DNA of 64,000 nt from an uncultured Muribaculaceae bacterium (GCA_910583675.1 CAJTYH010000004.1:49165-113164); one strand, 5' to 3'. Positions 51,727 through 60,821 are shown, counted from the stretch's first letter. Numbers and translations are program-made. The notes: generated from the letters alone by a model not told the origin.

Positions 51727-54096
51727 ATGACAACCGGAACGATACTCGCATATCTGGCACAATCCGCTGTTTTTTACGGCATCGGCTATGTTTTCTACAA
51801 ACTGCTGATGTCAAACATCAAACAGCCGGCTCTGAATCGTGCCGCGCTTTTGGTAATATATATAGGTGCACTTCTGGCACCTCTCTCGCTGGTAGACCAC
51901 GAAAACGGCGCAACACCACTACCGGTTGAAGAACCTGCGGCAACTCCTTCTGTCGCATCTCCAATCATGGTGTCAGACGAGATCATGGCAAACGAAGCGT
52001 CTCCGCATCATGCCACAGTGGCGAACGAGGTAGTGCCAGCATACAATGAGGACGCTAACCGGAGTGAAACGGAACCGGATCCGGCCATCGCATCAAGCAC
52101 AATCAGGATACTTGTCGGACTGTCACTGGCTGGTTCACTGTTGACGCTATTCCAACTGATTTTCAGCCTTGGAAAAATCGTGATGCTGCAGCATTTCGGC
52201 GACGAGCACCGCATAGGCAACCTGCGGCTTTTCAGGGTAAACAGCCGTAACTTCTCCCCCTTCAGCTTCCTGAACTGCATGTTCATCTCAGGCAATGAAA
52301 ACGAAGACTCGGAGGAGATGATCATAGCCCATGAAATGGGGCATATCAGACATCGCCACTGGATAGACCTGCTGCTGATAAAGCTCTGCGCGACATTCAT
52401 GTGGTGGAATCCGCTAGTATGGCTCCTCGGGCGCGAACTGCGCACCGTACATGAATTTCAGGCCGATGCCGACGTGCTTGAAAGAGGTCACGGCATGGCA
52501 GACTACCAGATGCTGCTTGTGCGCAAGGCGGCAAGCTACAACCTGTCCCCCCTTGCAAGTCATTTCGCACAAAGCCGTCTAAAACGCAGATTCGTGATGA
52601 TGAAACGTCGTCGTCCGGGACGGTTCGCTCCCCTAAGGATACTGGCCATAGCGGCATCCTTCCTGCTTGCATCCTTTATCCTCGGCACAGACAGCGTGAC
52701 AGCCGCCATGCAGCGCCTTCGCGAGGTATCGTTCACCGATGTAACATTCGAGGCCATGGACACTGACAGCAACGACGAAATCCTACTTGACGGTGAATCA
52801 AATCTCAACGAACAAGATGCCGAGAATGGCGAAGAGACCGTAACGATCACCGACATCGCTGAAGACAGCATTCCTGCTGTTGAAGAGCAACCGGCGAAAC
52901 AAGAAAACGACGTCGGCAAAACCTCCCAAACAGACGGCGCTTCCCCTGACGGAAACCGCATTGTAACCGTACACGATGAAGACAACGGAACCACGTATAC
53001 CTATACCTACAACAACGGGGACCTCATTTCCCGTTCGGTAAGCAGCAACAGCTCCAACTCCCAATCCAAATCCACCAGTACAAGCACATCCACATCTGAA
53101 TCCACGTCGCATGCCAATTCCGCATCAAACAGCCAAATAGTATTCGATAATATAGACATTGATCTTTCAGGACTATCACAATTGTCAGAATTATCAAAGT
53201 TATCAGAGCTATCAAAGCTATCAGAGTTGTCGGAATTGTCAAATATACGTACCTATACCGATGATGGCGGTGCCAACATAATTGTCATTGATGGGAAAGA
53301 TACCACCTTTATTTGGCAGGAAACACCGGAAAGCAGCATCACCAAAACCACTGAAAAGCAACGGGAGAAAATCTTACGGCAAGCTGAGAAGCAGCGGGAA
53401 AACGCTTTAAGACAGGCTGAAAAGCAACGGGAAATGGCTGAGAAACAACGTGAGTTGGCTTTAAGACAAGCCGAGAAGCAGCGGAAAAACGCTTTAAGGC
53501 AGGCTGAAAAGCAACGGGAAATGGCTGAGAAACAACGTGAGTTGGCTTTAAGACAAGCCGAGAAGCAGCGGAAAAACGCTTTAAGGCAGGCTGAAAAGCA
53601 ACGGGAAATGGCTGAGAAACAACGTGAGTTGGCTTTAAGGCAAGCCGAAAAGCAAAGAGAATTTGCAAAAAAACAGCAGGCATTTGCCGAGAAACAGTGG
53701 GAGTTTGCTGAGAAACAACGAGAGTTCGCTACACGACAGGCGGAGGAGGCAAGAAGACAATCCCGAACAGCTTCCAAAGTAGACTCTGAAACCACCAACT
53801 GGGAATGGATAAAGCAGAGCAGAGTAACTTCATTTTCCAATGCCGGAGGGAAAACTAACATTACGGTAAAAATCATCACAAAAGGGCCGCTGAAGGTGAA
53901 ACAGGCACGTGTTCGGTACAACGGCAAATGGCACGACATAAACAGTTGGAATGCCAACAGCAATGAGAATCCGTTCAATACGACCACGACCATACAACTT
54001 ACAGGCCCGAGAGCCACAAAATTTTCACAAGATGACATTGTGGAGATTTCCACAGCCAACACTAAATACCGTCTCCCCCTCATATCAAAGAAATAA
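51727..54096 (+). CDS. M56 (BlaR1-like) membrane metalloprotease with long helical stalk
   Basis: Sensor-protease of 789 residues, partner of the BlaI-type repressor. N-terminal membrane helices flank a cytoplasmic zinc domain with HEMGHIRHRHW (His202, Glu203, His206) and EFQADADVLERG. A last helix (RILAIAASFLLASFILG) leads out of the cytoplasm. Outside, instead of a penicillin-binding domain, come a Ser/Thr-rich linker (about 439-470), LS-repeats (480-505), a long charged helix of EKQR repeats (about 540-680) and a 100-residue beta-rich end domain. Three 29-residue units in the helix are almost identical at DNA level. The extracellular ligand is unknown. Confidence 0.88.
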   Translation: MTTGTILAYLAQSAVFYGIGYVFYKLLMSNIKQPALNRAALLVIYIGALLAPLSLVDHENGATPLPVEEPAATPSVASPIMVSDEIMANEASPHHATVANEVVPAYNEDANRSETEPDPAIASSTIRILVGLSLAGSLLTLFQLIFSLGKIVMLQHFGDEHRIGNLRLFRVNSRNFSPFSFLNCMFISGNENEDSEEMIIAHEMGHIRHRHWIDLLLIKLCATFMWWNPLVWLLGRELRTVHEFQADADVLERGHGMADYQMLLVRKAASYNLSPLASHFAQSRLKRRFVMMKRRRPGRFAPLRILAIAASFLLASFILGTDSVTAAMQRLREVSFTDVTFEAMDTDSNDEILLDGESNLNEQDAENGEETVTITDIAEDSIPAVEEQPAKQENDVGKTSQTDGASPDGNRIVTVHDEDNGTTYTYTYNNGDLISRSVSSNSSNSQSKSTSTSTSTSESTSHANSASNSQIVFDNIDIDLSGLSQLSELSKLSELSKLSELSELSNIRTYTDDGGANIIVIDGKDTTFIWQETPESSITKTTEKQREKILRQAEKQRENALRQAEKQREMAEKQRELALRQAEKQRKNALRQAEKQREMAEKQRELALRQAEKQRKNALRQAEKQREMAEKQRELALRQAEKQREFAKKQQAFAEKQWEFAEKQREFATRQAEEARRQSRTASKVDSETTNWEWIKQSRVTSFSNAGGKTNITVKIITKGPLKVKQARVRYNGKWHDINSWNANSNENPFNTTTTIQLTGPRATKFSQDDIVEISTANTKYRLPLISKK
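53164..53241 (+). repeat. 9-base micro-repeat coding for LSx units
   Basis: About 8.7 copies of a 9-base unit (TTATCAgaa and variants) encode alternating Leu-Ser-Glu and Leu-Ser-Lys triplets inside the M56 gene. It is a likely source of in-frame length variation. Confidence 0.75.
53394..53654 (+). repeat. Three 87-bp tandem repeats in the M56 gene
   Basis: Units start at 53394, 53481 and 53568 and differ at only a few bases. Each codes for 29 residues with EKQR spaced 11, 7 and 11 residues apart. Shorter, more diverged copies flank the array. Being a multiple of three, gain or loss of a unit keeps the frame. Confidence 0.9.
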
Positions 54097-54137
54097 TCCA
54101 CAGAACGCAAACAGCTTTTTTCTATATTGACTTTTGT

Positions 54138-54166
54138 GAGCGGAAGCACGTGATGTGCATCCGCTC
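54138..54166 (+). other. Hairpin between the M56 and sigma factor genes
   Basis: A 7-bp outer stem (54138-54144 with 54160-54166) and a 4-bp inner stem (54146-54149 with 54155-54158), separated by an A-A mismatch, close a 5-base loop. No T tract follows. It may be a weak terminator or a processing site partly isolating the sigma operon. Confidence 0.4.
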
Positions 54167-54259
54167 GCTTGCATCCATCGGAAACAAGATTGCTGTCTAA
54201 AAAAATTTTCTGGTAGATATGTTGCAAATCCGCCATTGGTGCGTCATACATACAGAGAG

Positions 54260-54763
54260 ATGAAAAATGAACTGTTCACATCGGCTTACCAAAGGATCCG
54301 CGCCAGATTGATCGCAAGGGCGCGAGCGATCGTCGTCTCGGATGACGAAGCAAAGGATGTGATACAAGACGCTTTTTGCAATCTCTGGAGCCGCAACCCG
54401 AAAGTCGAGCAGGAGACACAGGCAGAAGCGCTTTTTACGACTGCCGTAAAGAACCTCAGTATAGATGTGGTCAGAAGGCGAAACACCAGAAAGACCACCA
54501 CTCTTGAAGACAATCTTGAGATGCCCGACACGACCGACGAGGAGTGGCAGGAAACATACGACCGCGTAGAGCGCATAGCGGCATTGCATCTGTCGGAACG
54601 AGACCGCATGATCCTCTTCCGGCGCGACCGAGACGAATGGAGCTTCGAGGATATAGCCGAATCCTATGGCACAACTCCGGCCAACGCGAGAGTAATTGTG
54701 GCACGAGCCAGAAAAACCATAAGAAACATCTATCTTGGTAATGACAAAAAAAGAACTACATAA
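54260..54763 (+). CDS. ECF-type sigma-70 family sigma factor
   Basis: RNA polymerase sigma factor of 167 residues, starting at MKNELFTSAYQRI, where an AGAGAG ribosome-binding region precedes the ATG; the longer in-frame start lacks one. Region 2 includes DDEAKDVIQDAFCNLWSR and region 4 SERDRMILFRRDRDEWSFEDIAESYGTTPANARVIVARARK. The gene overlaps the next by 23 bases, as for a sigma/anti-sigma pair. It probably drives the following envelope-protein genes. Confidence 0.9.
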   Translation: MKNELFTSAYQRIRARLIARARAIVVSDDEAKDVIQDAFCNLWSRNPKVEQETQAEALFTTAVKNLSIDVVRRRNTRKTTTLEDNLEMPDTTDEEWQETYDRVERIAALHLSERDRMILFRRDRDEWSFEDIAESYGTTPANARVIVARARKTIRNIYLGNDKKRTT

Positions 54764-55205
54764 ACTTATAGGGCGGTACTTCGATGCCGACACGACCATT
54801 GAGGAAGAACGCCTCCTCCGCCGCATGCTTGCGTCGGTTCCTCCGGGAGATCCGATAGCAGACGAGGCCAAAGCGGTGATGGGCTTCTCGCTTTGCGCCC
54901 CGGGGCATGATGCAAAAGAGAAGCACAAGACCGCACCAAGATCCGCTATCGCATGGATAAACGTGGCAGCCTCCATCGCCGTGGTTCTCGCGGCCGGCAT
55001 CTTCACCCTGCGATACAACAGCGGCAAATCCCCGGACACGATATATGCCTGCGTAGACGGTCTGGAAATCACCGACGACAACGAGGTGCTCCGTATGATG
55101 CAAGCCGAACTGTCAGACATTTCCGAAGCCTCAGAAGAGATGAACGGCAACATAGACGCGGAACTTGCCGCCATACAGGAAGCCTTCAACGAAATAGACC
55201 CATAA
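54741..55205 (+). CDS. Single-pass membrane protein, probable anti-sigma factor
   Basis: Protein of 154 residues beginning inside the sigma factor gene. A cytoplasmic N-terminus of about 70 residues (KKELHKLIGRYFDADTTIEEERLL, like the short helical anti-sigma domains of Bacteroidetes) is followed by one membrane helix (WINVAASIAVVLAAGIFTL) and an acidic external tail ending IQEAFNEIDP. No FecR domain is present. The anti-sigma role is inferred from position, topology and the N-terminal pattern, not from recognised homology. Confidence 0.75.
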   Translation: MTKKELHKLIGRYFDADTTIEEERLLRRMLASVPPGDPIADEAKAVMGFSLCAPGHDAKEKHKTAPRSAIAWINVAASIAVVLAAGIFTLRYNSGKSPDTIYACVDGLEITDDNEVLRMMQAELSDISEASEEMNGNIDAELAAIQEAFNEIDP

Positions 55206-55245
55206 ACACCGGGACACAATAACACAAAATAAAATCACCCGAACA

Positions 55246-55695
55246 ATGAGACGGTTTACAATACTTCTGATCCTATTGCTCAGCGTACTCCCAAAGGTGC
55301 TCGCACAGGAGGGATTGAGCATTACGCCTTTTTTCTCACAGGAATTCTTCGAGAAACCGGGCATCACAACGGTGACAGTCACAGGCAAGAAGCTAAAGAA
55401 AACCGGGATTGACATCTACCGCAGCCTTACCGTCACTGGCAATCCCGAGTCTTCAAACCTGCTTGAACAAGCTGTCAAGCGCGACGGCGCAAAAGCTGTT
55501 TCGCGTGAAGTATCATTCCGCGACGGAAAATTGCATTTCGGATTCTACACCCTCAAGCCCCACGACCGCATGAACAGATACATCCTATATCTCAACCGCA
55601 CGGAAGAGGGCAAGCGGAAGACCACCCTGATCTACCTTGAAGGAACAGGCGATACAAACCAGATAAAAAAATTCCTCAACAAAGAAGACATATGA
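55246..55695 (+). CDS. Exported protein, DUF6108-like
   Basis: Protein of 149 residues with a signal peptide (LLILLLSVLPKVLAQ). The mature part has alternating strands (GITTVTVTGKKLKKTGIDIYRSLTV by segments, and HFGFYTLKPHDRMNRYILYLNR). It resembles the small exported proteins found behind sigma factors in Bacteroidales (DUF6108), though I cannot confirm the assignment. Its stop overlaps the next start by 4 bases (ATGA), so it is translationally coupled. Confidence 0.72.
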   Translation: MRRFTILLILLLSVLPKVLAQEGLSITPFFSQEFFEKPGITTVTVTGKKLKKTGIDIYRSLTVTGNPESSNLLEQAVKRDGAKAVSREVSFRDGKLHFGFYTLKPHDRMNRYILYLNRTEEGKRKTTLIYLEGTGDTNQIKKFLNKEDI

Positions 55696-56582
55696 GATTA
55701 ATAACACTCATGATAGCCGCCGTGATCTCCCTGCTTACGGCAAGCGCACAGACAGAGGCACCCGACACAATCAAAGTGATTGAAAACGTAAGGCAGATAA
55801 AAGTGACCACGTCAAAGGACAATACCATCATAACCGCCGTAACCCCAAACGACGATGGCACATATTCCGAATACCAATACGACGTGACTGTAGAACAGGA
55901 GGATAAGACAATTGGGAAATCCGACAGGAGCCATTTCGGTTTTCCGTTCAGATTTGAAACTGACGCATCATGCGGAAGATCCAACAAAGTATTGCGTTCG
56001 GTCACAGGACTTAAGGGACTTTACTGGGGATGGAACTTCAACTACCACGACAAAGGAGACATAAAGAATTGTTTCGAAGTAGGCATAATGGAACTTGTCG
56101 GAATAAGCTGGCAACGCAGCAGACGAGGCCCGGCTTTCGACATAGGTCTGGGATTCGGCATGCGCAGATACCTGACCGGCAACGGCGCAATATTCGCCCG
56201 CGACGGACAAACGCTGTCTTTCATCCCTTCTGCAGAACATGAAGGGATAAAACTGACACGCTCGCGCATGGACATCTGGACATTCCACTTGCCATTGACA
56301 TACACCCAGCCCCTCGGTAGACACTTCAACTTCGCGGCGGGAGCGATAGTCAATTTCAACACATATGCCAAGGCTTGGAACCGTTGGGAAAGCGGCGAAA
56401 CAAAGGTGTCGGAAACCATAAAGGGATTTGAACAACGACTGCTCACAGCCGACATTTTCGCCAGCATAAATCTGAGAGATGCCCTCGGTTTCTATGCACG
56501 ATGGAGTCCGGTCCCGGTCTTCTGCTCTGACAAAGGCCCCTCTGTCCGCTCATGGTCGATCGGAGCCGTAATAGGATTCTGA
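55692..56582 (+). CDS. Putative outer-membrane beta-barrel protein, first of two paralogues
   Basis: Exported protein of 296 residues with a signal peptide (MIAAVISLLTASAQ). An N-terminal mixed segment with many Thr/Asp/Lys residues (about 20-80) is followed by amphipathic strands typical of an eight-stranded barrel (GPAFDIGLGFGMRRYL, FNFAAGAIVNFNTYAK, ALGFYARWSPVPVF) and a C-terminal Phe. The same strand motifs recur in the next gene. It is coupled to the preceding gene and presumably belongs to the sigma regulon. Confidence 0.75.
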   Translation: MRLITLMIAAVISLLTASAQTEAPDTIKVIENVRQIKVTTSKDNTIITAVTPNDDGTYSEYQYDVTVEQEDKTIGKSDRSHFGFPFRFETDASCGRSNKVLRSVTGLKGLYWGWNFNYHDKGDIKNCFEVGIMELVGISWQRSRRGPAFDIGLGFGMRRYLTGNGAIFARDGQTLSFIPSAEHEGIKLTRSRMDIWTFHLPLTYTQPLGRHFNFAAGAIVNFNTYAKAWNRWESGETKVSETIKGFEQRLLTADIFASINLRDALGFYARWSPVPVFCSDKGPSVRSWSIGAVIGF

Positions 56583-56619
56583 GCAACTATATTTCATTCA
56601 CTTGATAAAACGACAGACA

Positions 56620-57546
56620 ATGGCAAACCACGCAAGATATATAATACCATTAGTTGTATCCGGCATTGGCATAACCCCATATATGGCCTACGCACAGACG
56701 ATCATAAACAACTATACGACAAATACCATCCTACATAACGACGACACCCACAAAATGGTCATCACGGAATCTCCATCCGGCCTGAAAGTGACCTCCGTTT
56801 CCCTGACCGACTCCGTGGAGAGCACGGTTTTCTTCAAACCATACGACAACGACGTAAACATCACAAGCCGTCAGGGCACACAACGGATCAAGGCACTTGA
56901 CAACAGCATAATCAGCCTCAATCCGGAAAGGCATGAGAGCAACCGCCATTGGTGGGATGTCGTATCGGGAGGGCTTGCCGTGGGTCTGGTGAACCCAACC
57001 GCGCAGCCGGCGAATTTCGGGCTGCAATGGGGCAAGTCGTTTGAACTGTCATGGCTGAACATTCTCGCCGTAAAATATGGCTACCGCAGCATAGGTTTCT
57101 CACTGGGTATTGGCATAGACTGGCGCAACTACCGCATGAGCGGCGGGAACATACGCATGATCCCCAACGGAGAAGGAGGTGTAGGACTTGCGCCATATCC
57201 GGAAGGAAGCCTCCCTAAATCCTCCCGCATAAAGGTTTTCAGTCTCGGCATACCATTGCTTTATTCACAGCGCATAGCCAAACGCACATATCTGCAAGCA
57301 GGAGCCATAGTGAACTTCAACACCCATGCCTCACTACTGACGAAATACACATCTCCGGAAGGCAATTCCATCAGTGAGTCAACCAATTCCATCCATCATC
57401 GTCGCGTGACAGTCGACTATTTCGGCAGCTTCACATGGCATGGGATAGGGATGTATGCGCGCTATTCCCCGCACAACGTCCTCCTTGGACATGGCTCTCC
57501 ACGCATAAACCCGCTTTCCGTAGGCATAATCCTCTTCACTCCCTAA
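56620..57546 (+). CDS. Putative outer-membrane beta-barrel protein, second paralogue
   Basis: Exported protein of 308 residues starting at MANHARYIIPLVV (an in-frame TTG 18 bases upstream is less likely). Its signal peptide ends near AYAQ. It shares the layout of its neighbour: an N-terminal segment of strands and loops, then barrel strands with YLQAGAIVNFNTHAS and GIGMYARYSPHNVLL matching the equivalent strands of the first paralogue. It closes the sigma operon. Its function is unknown. Confidence 0.75.
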   Translation: MANHARYIIPLVVSGIGITPYMAYAQTIINNYTTNTILHNDDTHKMVITESPSGLKVTSVSLTDSVESTVFFKPYDNDVNITSRQGTQRIKALDNSIISLNPERHESNRHWWDVVSGGLAVGLVNPTAQPANFGLQWGKSFELSWLNILAVKYGYRSIGFSLGIGIDWRNYRMSGGNIRMIPNGEGGVGLAPYPEGSLPKSSRIKVFSLGIPLLYSQRIAKRTYLQAGAIVNFNTHASLLTKYTSPEGNSISESTNSIHHRRVTVDYFGSFTWHGIGMYARYSPHNVLLGHGSPRINPLSVGIILFTP

Positions 57547-57745
57547 TAGATTTTACAGGAGATCCATATGGCAATGTAGCCATTTTAGCACACCGCCTCT
57601 AAAAAAGCTGTATTAATTTGTTATTGATATTTGAAGAGAGTAATTTAGCGGAACGGGAGTTTACAGCTCTCCCGCAAGGAGATGGAAGTAATGCACTTCC
57701 GAATCCCCAGTCAATCTCTCATATCAGGTGTGTTATAAGTTGTCT

Positions 57746-58360
57746 ATGGATCAGGAATTTCCAAATCTCGACAGGTCGTTATTCAGAATCGACATGCCTA
57801 CCGGTGATCCGAAGCCGGGTGTGCTTCTGGTAGCAGAACCATTTCTGCGCGAGGAGCATTTCAATCATGCCGTGATATCCCTCATAGAATACCAAAAGGG
57901 AGGAACACCAATGGGTCTGGTGTTAAACAAACCCACGCATTTCACTCTGGGCGAGACAATCAAGGGTATAAACGACGGAGTAGACATACCGATATATTGC
58001 GGAGGCCCCCTCTCCTGCGACAGACTTTTCTACATACACACCCTCCCTGACGAATTTCCTGGATGCGTCAGGCTCGGCCGCGACCTATATATAGGAGGCG
58101 ACTTCGACGCGTTGAAACGCTACCTCAATATGGGGCTGCCAACAGAAGGACTGATCCGCTTCTTTGTAGGTTACAGCGGTTGGGATGCCATGCAACTTGA
58201 AGAAGAGATCGCATCCCACGTATGGGCAGTGGCTCCATGCCCCGCAACCCGGGAAATCCTGCGTGAAGACGGGGATGCCTTCTGGTACCGCACGGTAAAG
58301 TCCATGGGACGCGAATACCGCAATTGGCTATACCACCCCCTTGATCCGCAAAACAACTGA
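57746..58360 (+). CDS. YqgE/AlgH family protein
   Basis: Cytoplasmic protein of 204 residues starting at MDQEFPNLDRSLF; an in-frame GTG further upstream is less likely. The family core is clear: KPGVLLVAEPFLREEHFNHAV, GTPMGLVLNKPTHFTL and IYCGGPLSCDRLFYIH. The molecular role of YqgE proteins is not established; links to transcription control and redox have been proposed. It is followed 65 bases later by the alcohol dehydrogenase gene. Confidence 0.92.
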   Translation: MDQEFPNLDRSLFRIDMPTGDPKPGVLLVAEPFLREEHFNHAVISLIEYQKGGTPMGLVLNKPTHFTLGETIKGINDGVDIPIYCGGPLSCDRLFYIHTLPDEFPGCVRLGRDLYIGGDFDALKRYLNMGLPTEGLIRFFVGYSGWDAMQLEEEIASHVWAVAPCPATREILREDGDAFWYRTVKSMGREYRNWLYHPLDPQNN

Positions 58361-58425
58361 CGTTCGTTACCGCTGGCATAAACAGTTCATCAAAATACCA
58401 TCGCATTACCAATCCCATTCAAACA

Positions 58426-59601
58426 ATGGAAAATTTCACCTATTGTACCCCTACGAAATACATCTTCGGCAAAGATGCTGAGCTACAGGCCGGAATTGAA
58501 CTCCGACACCTATCGCTTAGGAATATACTTGTGTGTTACGGACAAGGATCCGTAATACGCTCCGGACTGCTCCAAAGGGTGCTCTCCACCCTTGATAAGG
58601 AACAGATAACCCATACAGAGCTTGGAGGAATAGAGCCGAACCCGACCGATCCCAAAGTAAGGGAAGGTATCGGCATATGCCGCGAAAAGGGGATAGACGG
58701 AATACTTGCCGTAGGAGGAGGCTCTGCAATAGACACCGCAAAGGCCATAGCAGCAGGAACGCCATATGAAGGAGATTTCTGGGATTTCTGGGCAGGAAAA
58801 GCCGTAGTAAAGGAAGCCCTTCCGGTAGGTGTGGTACTTACGATCCCGGCTGCCGGAAGCGAAGGATCTGGAAACTCCGTGATCACGCTTCTTGACGGGA
58901 TGCACAAGATCAGTCTGCGCACCGATTTCGCACTGCGTCCCAAGTTCGCACTTATGAACCCCGAACTTACATTCACCTTGCCGCCGGCTCAGACCGCAGC
59001 GGGGATAGCCGACATGATGGCTCACATCTTCGAGCGATATTTCTCCCCCACTACCGACGTGGAAATAACAGACCGCGTGTCGGAAGGTGTGCTCATGGCA
59101 ATAATGGAGGAAGCTCCGAAAGTTATTGAGAACCCCACCGACTATCAGGCGAGGGCAAACATAATGTGGAGCGGCACGCTCGCACACAACGGCATATGCG
59201 GCACAGGCCGCAAGGAGGACTGGGTGTCACACTTCATGGAACACGAATTGAGTGCTGTCTACGGGGTAACGCACGGGGCCGGCCTCGCTGTGATACTTCC
59301 GGCTTGGATGACATTCATGGCGCACCATTCCCCACGCAAGGGTGCCCAACTGGCAAGACGCGTGCTCAAAGTCACCGGTTTCGACGGGGACGACACGGCT
59401 GCCGCACTCGAAGGGATCAATCGCCTCAAAGGATTTTTCCGTTCGCTTGGCTTGCCGGTAACCATGACGGAACTTGGAATAGCAGATCCCGACATAGAAC
59501 TGCTCGTAAAGAAACTGCATGAGAACAAAGGGGAGGAAATCGGCGGCTATTACCGTCTTCGCGCCCAGCAGACCACGGAAATCTACAATCTCGCTCGCTG
59601 A
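58426..59601 (+). CDS. Iron-containing alcohol dehydrogenase (YqhD/BdhA-like)
   Basis: NAD(P)H-dependent aldehyde/alcohol oxidoreductase of 391 residues. It has the nucleotide-binding segment GILAVGGGSAIDTAKAIA, and metal ligands in GIADMMAHIFERY, HFMEHELSAVYGVTHGAGLA and the following His. The sequence is closest in pattern to YqhD and butanol dehydrogenases, which reduce short-chain and toxic aldehydes. It ends 9 bases from the convergent MFS gene. Confidence 0.92.
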   Translation: MENFTYCTPTKYIFGKDAELQAGIELRHLSLRNILVCYGQGSVIRSGLLQRVLSTLDKEQITHTELGGIEPNPTDPKVREGIGICREKGIDGILAVGGGSAIDTAKAIAAGTPYEGDFWDFWAGKAVVKEALPVGVVLTIPAAGSEGSGNSVITLLDGMHKISLRTDFALRPKFALMNPELTFTLPPAQTAAGIADMMAHIFERYFSPTTDVEITDRVSEGVLMAIMEEAPKVIENPTDYQARANIMWSGTLAHNGICGTGRKEDWVSHFMEHELSAVYGVTHGAGLAVILPAWMTFMAHHSPRKGAQLARRVLKVTGFDGDDTAAALEGINRLKGFFRSLGLPVTMTELGIADPDIELLVKKLHENKGEEIGGYYRLRAQQTTEIYNLAR

Positions 59602-59610
59602 ACCACAAAC

Positions 59611-60768
59611 CTAAGACTTCTCCGGCACACGCTCGTACCTGACATACAGATAGAACAACAGCGCACAGCCTATACCTATCAGCGGCAACCCGACCAGTGC
59701 AGGCGCCGCATAACCATACCCTCCGGCAATGACCATGCCGCCTATCCATGCGGCTATGGCATTGCCGGCATTGTATGCGATCTGTATTCCCGCAGCACCA
59801 AGCATCTCGCCTCCACGCGAATATCCTACTATTGACGATTGCAACGGGCTTCCTGACCCAAAAAGGATGGCTGTTCCAATCATCATAAGCCCAACTGCCA
59901 TAAACTGCCAATGGGCACAAAAATAAAACAACAGCAATACCGGAATGCCACAAGCCTGAACCCATGCCGCAACCCACGACGGCTTGTACCGGTCACTGAG
60001 CCGACCGGAGACAAGGTTGCCAATGACCATCCCTACACCGGCAAGAACCATCAGCCATGACAGGTTCCCCTCAGTAAAATGCGCGACATGTATCAGTTGA
60101 GGATCAATATAACTGTACCAGCAATAGAAACCTATCTGCCCAAAGATCACACCACCGAAGATCAGCCACGGAGGCAAGGTAGACAGAAAACGGAATTGCC
60201 CCTTGAATCCACGGTCAGGCAAACTTCCCACGGGTGGAACCCAACGGTGAATTGCCAGAAAAGTGGACAGACCTGCCATACCGACAAGGACGAAGGCTAT
60301 ACGCCACGTCAAATTATTTGTTATGAAAGTGCCCAACGGCACACCGGCCAACGTCGCAACAGTCATTCCGGCGATCATAAACGACACGGCACTTACTTCA
60401 CGTCCCGGAGCCGCGAGTTTACGTGCAACTATCGCACCCACACCGAAATAAGCGCCATGTGGAAGGCCCGAGACGAATCTGGCACAGAAGAACGTCCAGT
60501 ATCCGGGAGCCACCGAGGCAAACAGATTGCCAATCGCAATCATACTCGCCAACACAAGCATGATTTTCTTCAATTCAACCTTGCGGACAAACAACAGCAA
60601 TGGCGCTCCCACGCATACACCTGATGCGTACGCCGAAATGAAAGCCCCCGTCTGCGACACCGTGACACCCATGTCGGATGCCAGTTTGCTGAGAATGCCC
60701 ATCATTAGAAATTCCGAGATGCCGAGGGCAAACGTACCCATAGCCAGCGCAAACAATCCCTTGTTCAT
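59611..60768 (-). CDS. MFS exporter (AraJ/drug-efflux type)
   Basis: Inner-membrane transporter of 385 residues with twelve hydrophobic helices. It starts with FALAMGTFALGISEFLMMGI and has the loop motif GFIxx-type pattern of sugar/drug exporters (GLPHGAYFGVGAIVARKLA) in the DHA1 style. The substrate is undetermined. A -7 box precedes it, divergent from the second ABC-F promoter. Confidence 0.9.
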   Translation of the reverse strand: MNKGLFALAMGTFALGISEFLMMGILSKLASDMGVTVSQTGAFISAYASGVCVGAPLLLFVRKVELKKIMLVLASMIAIGNLFASVAPGYWTFFCARFVSGLPHGAYFGVGAIVARKLAAPGREVSAVSFMIAGMTVATLAGVPLGTFITNNLTWRIAFVLVGMAGLSTFLAIHRWVPPVGSLPDRGFKGQFRFLSTLPPWLIFGGVIFGQIGFYCWYSYIDPQLIHVAHFTEGNLSWLMVLAGVGMVIGNLVSGRLSDRYKPSWVAAWVQACGIPVLLLFYFCAHWQFMAVGLMMIGTAILFGSGSPLQSSIVGYSRGGEMLGAAGIQIAYNAGNAIAAWIGGMVIAGGYGYAAPALVGLPLIGIGCALLFYLYVRYERVPEKS

Positions 60769-60812
60769 TTACAATCCTTTTATAAACCTATTACCTTTTG
60801 AAATTTTCGGCT

Positions 60813-60821
60813 GCAAAGTTA
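60813..60821 (-). promoter_or_regulatory. Promoter -7 element for the MFS gene
   Basis: TAACTTTGC on the minus strand, 45 bases before the ATG; the -33 box is not clear. Confidence 0.45.

Noticed and set aside
53394..53654. Regular direct repeats considered as a CRISPR array
   Set aside because: The units are contiguous 87-bp in-frame coding repeats with no unique spacers and no cas genes nearby.
53253..54251. Long reverse-strand open frame of 332 codons rich in Cys, Phe and Ser, opposite the M56 gene
   Set aside because: It is the antisense reading of the EKQR repeats. The forward frame has clear M56 domains and the reverse product has no family features.
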